From SVTX01 sp045632305 (lineage in GTDB: Bacteria > Bacillota > Clostridia > Oscillospirales > CAG-272): a stretch of 11,480 bases of DNA. The notes beneath the pieces were generated by a model. It worked only from the letters and a program-made list of their open reading frames with translations, made no database searches and had not been told where the DNA came from. The stretch spans positions 1 through 11,480 of the forward strand of contig JAZQWL010000047.1 of NCBI GenBank assembly GCA_045632305.1. The letters are read 5' to 3'. The translations under genes and the position numbers were made by a program. Numbering within the stretch: position 1 is the first letter of the stretch; each line of letters opens with the position of its first letter. Positions 1-5,064 of this stretch are shown here, piece by piece.

Positions 1-1
1 C

Positions 2-16
2 GAAATTATTGCATAA
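2..16 (+). CDS. 3' end of an upstream barnase-type toxin gene (partial, cut by window edge)
   Basis: Only the last four codons (E-I-I-A) and a TAA stop are inside the window. The identification comes from the second cassette: positions 1-127 are identical to 773-899, and there the same codons are the end of a recognisable barnase-type ribonuclease sequence (DHYHTFYEIIA-stop). The stop codon lies inside the TAAGGAGG ribosome site of the following barstar gene, as in a coupled toxin-immunity pair. Whether the out-of-window gene is full length, and what N-terminal delivery domain it carries, cannot be seen. Confidence 0.55.
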   Translation, partial: EIIA

Positions 17-21
17 GGAGG
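15..21 (+). promoter_or_regulatory. Shine-Dalgarno that sets the barstar TTG start
   Basis: AAGGAGG at 15-21 sits 11 nt before TTG at 33. It overlaps the TAA stop (14-16) of the upstream toxin frame. The in-frame TTG at position 9 lies before this site and so is unlikely to be the start. The same arrangement is at 787-793 for the second copy. Confidence 0.75.
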
Positions 22-32
22 TTCATATCAAA

Positions 33-344
33 TTGAATAAATACATAATCGATTTTAAGGAAATAAAATATTATTCGCAAATACATGACGTTATAAAAAA
101 ATCATTAGACTTCCCCGACTATTATGGACGTAATTGGGATGCATTTTGGGATTGCTTATCAGACATGTATGGAGATCCCGTACATATAGAGATTTTAGGG
201 TTAGACAATGTTGAAAGAAAATACCCGATTGCTGCCGAAAAAATCGTAAAAATTTGCAAAAAATTCAAGCATTATATCCCCGCCTTTGAAAACGACATCA
301 AAATCGAAATTGTCAGCGGAGATACTCGCATTGAAATAAAGTGA
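33..344 (+). CDS. Barstar-family ribonuclease inhibitor (immunity protein), copy 1
   Basis: This encodes a 103-residue protein of the barstar (barnase inhibitor) family, a small cytoplasmic protein that binds and blocks a barnase-like ribonuclease. The hallmark is the YYGRNWDAFWDCL segment at residues 30-42. By alignment by eye, D36, W39 and D40 match barstar D35, W38 and D39, of which the two Asp residues contact the barnase active site. Length fits the family (about 90 residues in the Bacillus protein). TTG at 33 is chosen as start because it lies 11 nt after AAGGAGG and puts the first strand (NKYIIDF) at the N terminus as in barstar. It directly follows the 3' end of a toxin gene. In the region matching the barstar Glu76 helix this copy reads KICKKFKHY, without the Glu that copy 2 has. 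The base composition is more AT-rich than the genes after 1240, suggesting transfer. Confidence 0.88.
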   Translation: MNKYIIDFKEIKYYSQIHDVIKKSLDFPDYYGRNWDAFWDCLSDMYGDPVHIEILGLDNVERKYPIAAEKIVKICKKFKHYIPAFENDIKIEIVSGDTRIEIK

Positions 345-430
345 TTACCCTATCCCGCTTGAATCTGCCCGTTTGCGGCCCCCACAAGGACGCCTCCCCG
401 GTTGTTGAATAATTAAAATTAAATGCTTAA

Positions 431-460
431 GGGTGAGCTTCGGCTCACCCTTTTTGTTTT
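431..460 (+). terminator. Rho-independent terminator after barstar copy 1
   Basis: A perfect 8-bp stem GGGTGAGC/GCTCACCC with a stable TTCG tetraloop (439-442) is followed by a T-rich tract TTTTTGTTTT. It closes the first toxin-immunity unit. Confidence 0.92.
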
Positions 461-479
461 CCCCGCCCGCATCGCAGAG

Positions 480-508
480 TTGACAAAATCAAAGCTATAT
501 GATATAAT
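480..508 (+). promoter_or_regulatory. Consensus sigma-A promoter P1
   Basis: TTGACA (480-485) and TATAAT (503-508) are separated by exactly 17 bp, with TGA directly before the -10 box (extended -10). Both hexamers match consensus fully. It lies right after the terminator at 431-460 and points at the truncated toxin and barstar copy 2. Confidence 0.85.
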
Positions 509-553
509 AGAACAAAAGTTCCGTTTTGCCAAATGATATTGCTCTCTGTGTAT

Positions 554-582
554 TTGACAAAAAAGAGAAAATAATATATAAT
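554..582 (+). promoter_or_regulatory. Consensus sigma-A promoter P2, in tandem with P1
   Basis: TTGACA (554-559), a 17-bp spacer and TATAAT (577-582) form a second full-consensus promoter 74 bp downstream of P1 in the same direction. The next gene-like sequence is the barnase remnant and then barstar copy 2, so these promoters most likely now serve the immunity gene. Confidence 0.82.
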
Positions 583-609
583 AAAGGCGATAAAATAATA
601 TAACACAAG

Positions 610-788
610 ATGAAAATATTTACAAAAAGTAAAAATTGCCCGCTCTTCCTGGACGAGTTTGGTTTGAAGCAGATATCAACTATATTGGTGGAAAAAGACG
701 AAACGGTCAACGAATATTATATTCAAATGACGGATTGCTATTTATAACTCTAGATCATTACCACACGTTTTACGAAATTATTGCATAA
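610..788 (+). pseudogene. Truncated, frame-disrupted barnase-type ribonuclease (toxin remnant)
   Basis: Reading codons from 633 to the TAA at 786-788 gives KLPALPGRVWFEADINY, then IGGKRRNGQRILYSNDG, then LLFITLDHYHTFYEIIA. This matches the C-terminal half of barnase (KLPG...READINY...RNSDRILYSSDW...DHYQTF). The positions of barnase Glu73 (FEAD), Arg83 and Arg87 (RRNGQR) and His102 (DHYHTF) are all kept. The frame is blocked upstream by TAA at 630-632. Reading from ATG 610 gives KIFTKSK in another frame, resembling the barnase IFSNREG segment, and one extra A in the 631-635 run would join the two. No match to the N-terminal half of barnase (including Lys27) was found upstream. So this is a fragment, probably not an active nuclease, although a short peptide from TTG 636 is possible. 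Its stop overlaps the ribosome site of barstar copy 2. Confidence 0.85.
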
Positions 789-899
789 GGAGGTTCATAT
801 CAAATTGAATAAATACATAATCGATTTTAAGGAAATAAAATATTATTCGCAAATACATGACGTTATAAAAAAATCATTAGACTTCCCCGACTATTATGG
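773..899 (+). repeat. Direct repeat, copy 2 (toxin end plus barstar 5' half)
   Basis: This is identical to 1-127. The homology may extend further left into the toxin, but the partner lies outside the window. Identity over non-coding and coding bases alike points to recent duplication or gene conversion rather than protein-level conservation. Confidence 0.95.
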
Positions 900-1119
900 G
901 CGTAATTGGGATGCGTTTTGGGATTGTTTGACAGATATGGTAGGACGACCTATACACATTGAAATTTTAGGGCTTGATGTTGTTGAACGCAAGTTTCCAT
1001 CATCAATTTCAATAATGATGGAAACATTTAAGGAAATCAAGCACTATAGAAATGATAAATACGTCAATAATATAAAAATCGAAATTGTCGACGGCGATAA
1101 GCGTATCGAAATAATCTAA
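805..1119 (+). CDS. Barstar-family ribonuclease inhibitor (immunity protein), copy 2
   Basis: This 104-residue barstar-family protein is identical to copy 1 over residues 1-42, including the YYGRNWDAFWDCL interface segment (D36, W39, D40). It then diverges: residues 43-70 are similar (HIEILGLD, VERK), the following helix is largely different, and the final strand NIKIEIV is shared. The later helix reads METFKEIKHY, placing a Glu where barstar has Glu76; copy 1 has Lys there. TTG at 805 is the start, 11 nt after AAGGAGG (787-793). The gene follows a dead toxin fragment and has two consensus promoters upstream, so it is likely expressed alone as an orphan immunity gene. Its partner could be the remnant's ancestor or toxins delivered by sibling strains; this is inference. 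Confidence 0.88.
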   Translation: MNKYIIDFKEIKYYSQIHDVIKKSLDFPDYYGRNWDAFWDCLTDMVGRPIHIEILGLDVVERKFPSSISIMMETFKEIKHYRNDKYVNNIKIEIVDGDKRIEII

Positions 1120-1123
1120 AATC

Positions 1124-1158
1124 AAGAGAGCCGACTTGCGTCGGTTCTCTTTTATTTT
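1124..1158 (+). terminator. Rho-independent terminator after barstar copy 2
   Basis: A 12-bp stem, AAGAGAGCCGAC (1124-1135) against GTCGGTTCTCTT (1140-1151) with one G-U pair and loop TTGC, is followed by a T-rich tract. It lies just after the stop of barstar copy 2 and ends the accessory island. Confidence 0.88.
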
Positions 1159-1167
1159 AATCAATTA

Positions 1168-1196
1168 TTGACAAACCCAAAATAAAATGTTATACT
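1168..1196 (+). promoter_or_regulatory. Sigma-A promoter of the kinase-rbfA-nrnA operon
   Basis: TTGACA (1168-1173), a 17-bp spacer and TATACT (1191-1196) lie between the terminator at 1124-1158 and the start of the kinase-like gene. Confidence 0.82.
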
Positions 1197-1238
1197 TTAA
1201 TATACAATATATAATATAAGGAAATTTTGATTGCAAAT

Positions 1239-1751
1239 ATGGGAAATATAGTTTTGATCGGCATGCCGTCGTGCGGTAAATCCACAATGGGCGTGCTTAT
1301 CGCGAAAAATCTCGGCTACAAGTTTCTCGACTCCGACCTGCTTATTCAGGAGCGCGAGGGCAAGCTTCTGTGCGAGCTGATAGCCGAATTCGGCAACGAA
1401 AAGTTCATTGAAATTGAAAACAATGCCAACATGAGCATCGACGTAGACAATACGGTGATCTCGACGGGCGGAAGCGTGGTTTACTGCGAGGGCGCGATGG
1501 AGCATCTTCGTAAGATCGGTAAGGTAGTTTATATCAAAATAAGCTACGAAACACTCGCCGATCGCCTTGGCGACTACACGCACCGCGGAGTGGTAATGCC
1601 CGACGGCTACACCCTGCTCGATATGTACAACGAACGCTCGGCACTTTACGAAAAATACGCCGACTACACGCTCTCCGCAGACGGAATGAGCATAACCGAG
1701 ACACTCGACAAGCTCACTTCCCTTTGCAAAGAAATAATATCGGACAAATGA
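1239..1751 (+). CDS. Shikimate-kinase-like P-loop kinase
   Basis: This 170-residue protein belongs to the AroK fold. The Walker A loop GMPSCGKST (residues 8-16, K14) binds ATP. FLDSD (D31, D33) matches the Mg/shikimate Asp motif, STGG (G77, G78) matches the Gly-Gly substrate loop, a lid Arg lies near R116, and ERSALY (R133) matches the C-terminal substrate Arg. However, the family signature FRxxE, whose Arg binds the shikimate carboxylate (Arg58 in the Mycobacterium enzyme), reads F-I-E-I-E here (residues 56-60), so that Arg is replaced by Ile. The protein may therefore phosphorylate something else or be a divergent AroK. ATG 1239 is preferred because it gives MGNIVLIG, as is usual in the family; TTG 1227 is nearer to AAGGA (1218-1222) and is an alternative. 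It is the first gene of an operon and its TGA overlaps the next ATG. Confidence 0.82.
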   Translation: MGNIVLIGMPSCGKSTMGVLIAKNLGYKFLDSDLLIQEREGKLLCELIAEFGNEKFIEIENNANMSIDVDNTVISTGGSVVYCEGAMEHLRKIGKVVYIKISYETLADRLGDYTHRGVVMPDGYTLLDMYNERSALYEKYADYTLSADGMSITETLDKLTSLCKEIISDK

Positions 1752-2545
1752 CGACCATGAATGAGTTGCAGATCGAAAGCGGCTCGTATCTTATTTCAAC
1801 GAGCTTCAAAAGCTTCGGCTTTATCATCAACGACACGGAAACGAAGGAAAACGGCAGACAAGACAATTTCTTTGAAAATTTCAGGTTTGCTCCCGAGATT
1901 TCCGCAAAGCTTTTCAAGCTTCTTTGCAAGAATACACCCGTAACAATTTATGCAACGGATGAGAATTCAAACGGATTTCTGTTCTTTCAGTCCGAAATCA
2001 CCGCAGGCGTTTTCGCTTTTATAAAAAGAATTGATATTAATCCCGACGAGGCGGCAACAATAATACGTGAGAGCTTTTCCGATCGTATCGTTTGTCTGAA
2101 CGGCGGCTGTGACAATTATTCAGAGGACGCATTTCTAAATTTTTCAAGCATGGCAACGCGCGTCTCCCAGCTCTTGGAGAACGATTTCTCTGATGCGTTT
2201 ATATACAGCGCTTCGCTCAGGGATACATCGCAAGAATACGTTTTCTCACCGTGTGGGTTTTCGCTCTTTTTATACTTTATCCGCATGACAAAAAGCAATC
2301 CCGACGTAAGCTTTTCTCCCTACAAAAACGGTTCTGTCATAGTTTCGGCGCAGCTTATTACAAACGGCGACAGAAACGATGAAATTTTAAAAAAGCTGGG
2401 ATTTGTCATGAAAATCATGGATCTGCAAAACCTCAATATATATTATACTCACAGCAATAACGAAATCAAAATTTCATTTTTCCCCTATTATATAGATGAC
2501 GGTCTACACGGCGTCAAAGCACCGATCAATTTCGAAGAATTATAA
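1748..2545 (+). CDS. Hypothetical protein, unrecognised family, in rbfA operon
   Basis: This 265-residue protein resembles nothing I can name. Its ATG (1748) overlaps the TGA of the kinase-like gene as ATGA, implying translational coupling; ATG 1757 is an alternative start. It has no signal peptide and no evident membrane segment. Composition is mixed alpha/beta with hydrophobic stretches (YLISTSFKSFGFIIND; GFSLFLYFIRM) and a C-terminal stretch rich in beta-type residues (NLNIYYTHSNNEIKISFFPYY). Codon use resembles the neighbouring core genes, so it appears native. Position between a kinase and rbfA-nrnA gives no firm clue to function. The long uninterrupted frame and tight packing support it being a real gene. 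Confidence 0.72.
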   Translation: MTTMNELQIESGSYLISTSFKSFGFIINDTETKENGRQDNFFENFRFAPEISAKLFKLLCKNTPVTIYATDENSNGFLFFQSEITAGVFAFIKRIDINPDEAATIIRESFSDRIVCLNGGCDNYSEDAFLNFSSMATRVSQLLENDFSDAFIYSASLRDTSQEYVFSPCGFSLFLYFIRMTKSNPDVSFSPYKNGSVIVSAQLITNGDRNDEILKKLGFVMKIMDLQNLNIYYTHSNNEIKISFFPYYIDDGLHGVKAPINFEEL

Positions 2546-2569
2546 TTAACATATACGAAAGGAACTACA

Positions 2570-2947
2570 ATGGCAAATTACAGACGTGGCAGAATAAATG
2601 AAGAAATGCAGCGCGAGGTTGCTAAAATTTTGCGCGAGGTAAAAGACCCCCGCGTATCCAAGGCGTTTATCAGCGTAACGGGAGCAGAGGTAACACCCGA
2701 CCTTAAATTCGCCAAGATCTACTATTCCGCATATAATGCAGATAAGAAGGAAGTAAAGGCGGGTCTCCGCGCAGCTTCGGGCTTTATCCGCGGACAGATC
2801 TCAAAAAATCTCAATCTCCGTATAACTCCCGAGCTTACCTTCATCGAGGACGGCTCAATCGAATACGGCGCGAAGATCTCCAAGATTCTTGAGGGTATTA
2901 CTTTTACAGATAACGAAAACGAGAACGAGAACGAGAGCGAGGATTGA
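2570..2947 (+). CDS. rbfA: Ribosome-binding factor A (30S maturation)
   Basis: RbfA binds the 30S subunit precursor and is needed for late maturation of the 16S rRNA 5' end and for growth in the cold. The 125-residue length fits the family. The N-terminal segment RRGRINEEMQREVAKILREVKDPRV (with the DPR motif), the central VTPDLKFAKIYYS strand, and the LNLRITPELTFIEDGSIEYGAKI segment near the end of the KH-like domain are characteristic. The start is well set by AAAGGA at 2558-2563, 6 nt before ATG. The C terminus ends in an acidic, low-complexity tail (NENENENESED) coded by repeated AACGAG-like hexamers, likely disordered and prone to length change. It is followed 3 nt later by nrnA, a common arrangement in Bacillota. 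Confidence 0.95.
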   Translation: MANYRRGRINEEMQREVAKILREVKDPRVSKAFISVTGAEVTPDLKFAKIYYSAYNADKKEVKAGLRAASGFIRGQISKNLNLRITPELTFIEDGSIEYGAKISKILEGITFTDNENENENESED

Positions 2948-2950
2948 TTA

Positions 2951-3955
2951 ATGAAGGAATACAGACAGCTTTCCAAAGAAGAGGTAGTCGACATACTCTC
3001 TTCGAGGAACAAATTTCTTATTCTCTTTCACATAAATCCCGACGGGGATGCTACCGCGTCCGCGTTCAGCTTGAAGCGCATGCTGGAAGCGTGCGGCAAG
3101 GAGGCATACTGCCTTTGCGCGCATGAGGTTCCCGAGCGTCTTCAGTTCATAACGGGGGATCAGAGCAGTGTTCTTATCGATTCCCTCCCCGAAAATTACA
3201 ATCACGATTGCGTTATCACGTGCGATACCGCTTCTCCGTCACGGCTCGGCGACCTTATGGGTATCTTCGAGGACAAAATTGATCTTATGATCGACCACCA
3301 CGGCGTAGGCACGGTTTACGCGGACAATTTTATTGTCACAAGCGCGTCGGCTACGGGCGAGATCTTATACGATCTCTTTACCCTGCTTGCCCAAAGATGC
3401 GGAATAAACGAAATACCGCAGGACGTTTGCCAACTTGTTTATACCGCAATTTCGTCCGATACGGGTTGCTTCCGCTACAACAACGTCAAAGCGCACACGC
3501 ACCAAATCGCCGCAGAACTTATATCCCGCGGAATTGATTCTGCATACATCAACCACCGCCTCTTCGGTATAAAGTCCCTGCGCCAGATGCAGGTCGAGCA
3601 TGCGGGCTTTGAAAGAATGAATTTCTACGGCGATGGCAAGATCGCCGTTATCACCTTCCCACACGATCTGAAGGTTCAGTATGGCGCGGATGACGAAACG
3701 CTCGAAACTCTCATCGACGTCGCGAGATGTGTAAAGGGCGTCGAGATTTCCGTTGTCATCAAGCAATCCACCGAGGAGAAAAAATACCGAGTTTCAACAC
3801 GTTCAAATACAAATTTCGACGTAGCTAAGCTCTGCGCCCTCTACGGCGGCGGAGGTCACGAGCGCGCGGCGGGCTGTACGCTCAACTGCGACTCAATCTT
3901 GGCGGCGGAAATCACTATGGTTTCTGCGATCGAAAATCTTTTGGCAGAAAAATAA
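2951..3955 (+). CDS. nrnA: DHH/DHHA1 phosphoesterase, NrnA-like oligoribonuclease / pAp phosphatase
   Basis: This 334-residue cytoplasmic phosphoesterase of the RecJ-like DHH superfamily is expected to degrade short RNA oligonucleotides and dephosphorylate 3'-phosphoadenosine 5'-phosphate. The metal-binding motifs appear in order: HINPDGDA (H27, D31, D33), ITCDTA (D92), DHH (115-117) and SSDTGCFRY (D170). The C-terminal DHHA1 substrate-binding domain carries YGGGGHERAAGC (GGGGH at 299-303). Length is typical of NrnA (about 310-330). ATG 2951 follows the rbfA stop by 3 nt, with a GAGCGAGG ribosome site within the end of rbfA. Partner context with rbfA supports the call; the exact substrate preference among NrnA/NrnB-type enzymes cannot be told from sequence. 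Confidence 0.93.
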   Translation: MKEYRQLSKEEVVDILSSRNKFLILFHINPDGDATASAFSLKRMLEACGKEAYCLCAHEVPERLQFITGDQSSVLIDSLPENYNHDCVITCDTASPSRLGDLMGIFEDKIDLMIDHHGVGTVYADNFIVTSASATGEILYDLFTLLAQRCGINEIPQDVCQLVYTAISSDTGCFRYNNVKAHTHQIAAELISRGIDSAYINHRLFGIKSLRQMQVEHAGFERMNFYGDGKIAVITFPHDLKVQYGADDETLETLIDVARCVKGVEISVVIKQSTEEKKYRVSTRSNTNFDVAKLCALYGGGGHERAAGCTLNCDSILAAEITMVSAIENLLAEK

Positions 3956-3961
3956 AACACA

Positions 3962-3991
3962 AAAACGGAGAACCGTGAGGTTCTCCGTTTT
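3962..3991. terminator. Bidirectional terminator between nrnA and the LRR lipoprotein gene
   Basis: AAAACGGAGAACC (3962-3974) pairs perfectly with GGTTCTCCGTTTT (3979-3991) around a GTGA loop. It has a T run on the + strand and an A run (T on the - strand) on the other side, so it can stop both convergent transcripts. Confidence 0.92.
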
Positions 3992-4006
3992 CTATTTCAA
4001 ATTCAA

Positions 4007-4837
4007 TTATTCCACAGAAGTATCTCTCATTGCCGCAACAAACGCTGCCGCATAAGAATTTTCAGGCGCCTTAATAAAGCTCTTGTCTGTTTCAAAAATC
4101 ACGACTACCGCAGGATCCTTCGCCTCAGGATCAAAGCCGCCGAGATTCTCGATCTTATCGGTAAGAACAATGCAACCGTCATAGTTGAGCGCGTCGCAGC
4201 CAACGTATGCCTGAGAACCGATCTCAAGCACGGACTCGGGGATCTCAACCTTGGAGAGCTTCTCACAGTTTCTGAATGCGCCCTCGCCGATAAGCTGAAG
4301 CTTTGCGGGGAGCTTGAAGGATTCAAGCGCGATACAGCTGTCAAAAGCGTTCTTTTCAATCTTGATAAGCGAGGAATTGTCCGCAATATTAACCTTAGCT
4401 AAAGCCGTGCAGGAAGCGAAAGCAAGCTCCGAAACCGTCTTCACAGCCGCGGGGAGTGTGATCTCTGTCAAAGCGTCGCACGCGTAGAATGCTGCCTTAC
4501 CAATACTTGTAACAGTAGCGGGTATCTCAACTGCGTTCATAGATGCGCACGCTTTAAACGCCTCGTCTCCGATAGCTGTAACTGTTCTCTCTCCAATCTT
4601 ATCGGGAATGGAAATCTTGTGGGGAGTGTATACCTTGGGCTCATATCCTGTTATGATCGCGGTTTCACCAACACCGTCGGCATATGTAATAACGCCTGTA
4701 GCAGTATCAACCTTGTAGCTGGGAGCAACGTAACCTTCCATGTCCCCTGTGCCTTCATCCTTCTTACCGCAAGCAACCAACGTTACAAGCGACAAAAGCA
4801 TCAACGCCGCAAGCGCAATAGCTGTAAATCTCTTCAT
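4007..4837 (-). CDS. BspA-type leucine-rich-repeat lipoprotein
   Basis: This 276-residue predicted surface lipoprotein starts with a lysine-arginine n-region, a hydrophobic core and the lipobox LVAC with lipidated Cys at residue 23. After a linker rich in Gly and acidic residues come about six LRR_5 (BspA/TpLRR) repeats of about 22-24 residues between roughly residues 88 and 225. They follow the pattern IGxxAFxxCxxLxxVxIPxxVxxIG. The C terminus (SFIKAPENSYAAAFVAAMRD) resembles the usual capping segment of such proteins. These repeats typically mediate adhesion or protein binding; the ligand is unknown. ATG 4837 is chosen because GGAGGA (4844-4849, - strand) lies 6 nt upstream and it gives a proper signal peptide. 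Further in-frame codons upstream to 4906 are not expected to be translated. Confidence 0.88.
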   Translation of the reverse strand: MKRFTAIALAALMLLSLVTLVACGKKDEGTGDMEGYVAPSYKVDTATGVITYADGVGETAIITGYEPKVYTPHKISIPDKIGERTVTAIGDEAFKACASMNAVEIPATVTSIGKAAFYACDALTEITLPAAVKTVSELAFASCTALAKVNIADNSSLIKIEKNAFDSCIALESFKLPAKLQLIGEGAFRNCEKLSKVEIPESVLEIGSQAYVGCDALNYDGCIVLTDKIENLGGFDPEAKDPAVVVIFETDKSFIKAPENSYAAAFVAAMRDTSVE

Positions 4838-4868
4838 TATAAATCCTCCGTATCTCTTCTGCATAGAA

Positions 4869-4888
4869 AACTTATACATATATAAGTT
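4869..4888. repeat. 8-bp inverted repeat at the LRR gene transcription start (possible operator)
   Basis: AACTTATA (4869-4876) and TATAAGTT (4881-4888) form a perfect palindrome with a 4-nt spacer. It lies immediately downstream of the -10 box of the - strand promoter, covering the expected start of transcription. Confidence 0.5.
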
Positions 4889-4917
4889 ATTATACAACAA
4901 AAGCAATTAAAAGTCAA
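4889..4917 (-). promoter_or_regulatory. Sigma-A promoter of the LRR lipoprotein gene
   Basis: On the - strand, TTGACT (4917-4912), a 17-bp spacer and TATAAT (4894-4889) precede the gene by about 50 nt. Confidence 0.8.
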
Positions 4918-4990
4918 TAGAATAATCCTTCTTTGAACTCTTGCTTTTGTAAAAATTTTCACATTTACAAATATAAATCCCGCATACTTG

Positions 4991-5019
4991 TTGTATTTCG
5001 GATAAAACTGTGATATAAT
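4991..5019 (+). promoter_or_regulatory. Sigma-A promoter of the comM-like gene
   Basis: TTGTAT (4991-4996), a 17-bp spacer and TATAAT (5014-5019), with TGA directly before the -10 box (extended -10), lie 45 nt before the start codon. Confidence 0.75.
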
Positions 5020-5064
5020 TGATTTATTATAGAAAACACTACATCAAAAGGACGTAAAACACAA

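Larger units (their letters stand above)
1..127 (+). repeat. Direct repeat, copy 1 (toxin end plus barstar 5' half)
   Basis: Positions 1-127 are identical base for base to 773-899 (offset 772). The first mismatch is at 128/900, and similarity then decays within the barstar gene. The left boundary is unknown because the window starts inside the repeat. The repeat covers the toxin stop, the ribosome site, and the barstar start through its YYG motif. Confidence 0.95.

Noticed and set aside
495..710. Open frame on the - strand, 71 codons
   Set aside because: It runs antisense through the promoters and the barnase remnant, has no ribosome site, and its peptide is an AT-rich artefact.
610..747. 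45-codon + strand frame starting at ATG 610
   Set aside because: It lacks a ribosome site, and the barnase homology lies in a different frame over the same bases, so it is a by-product of the broken toxin gene.
2541..2546. TATAAT before rbfA as an internal promoter
   Set aside because: No acceptable -35 hexamer lies 16-18 bp upstream (the position reads AGCACC), and the gap to the previous gene is only 24 nt.
4838..4906. N-terminal extension of the LRR lipoprotein to codon 4906
   Set aside because: The extension would place 23 residues before the signal peptide and would span the promoter region; a good ribosome site is directly before ATG 4837.
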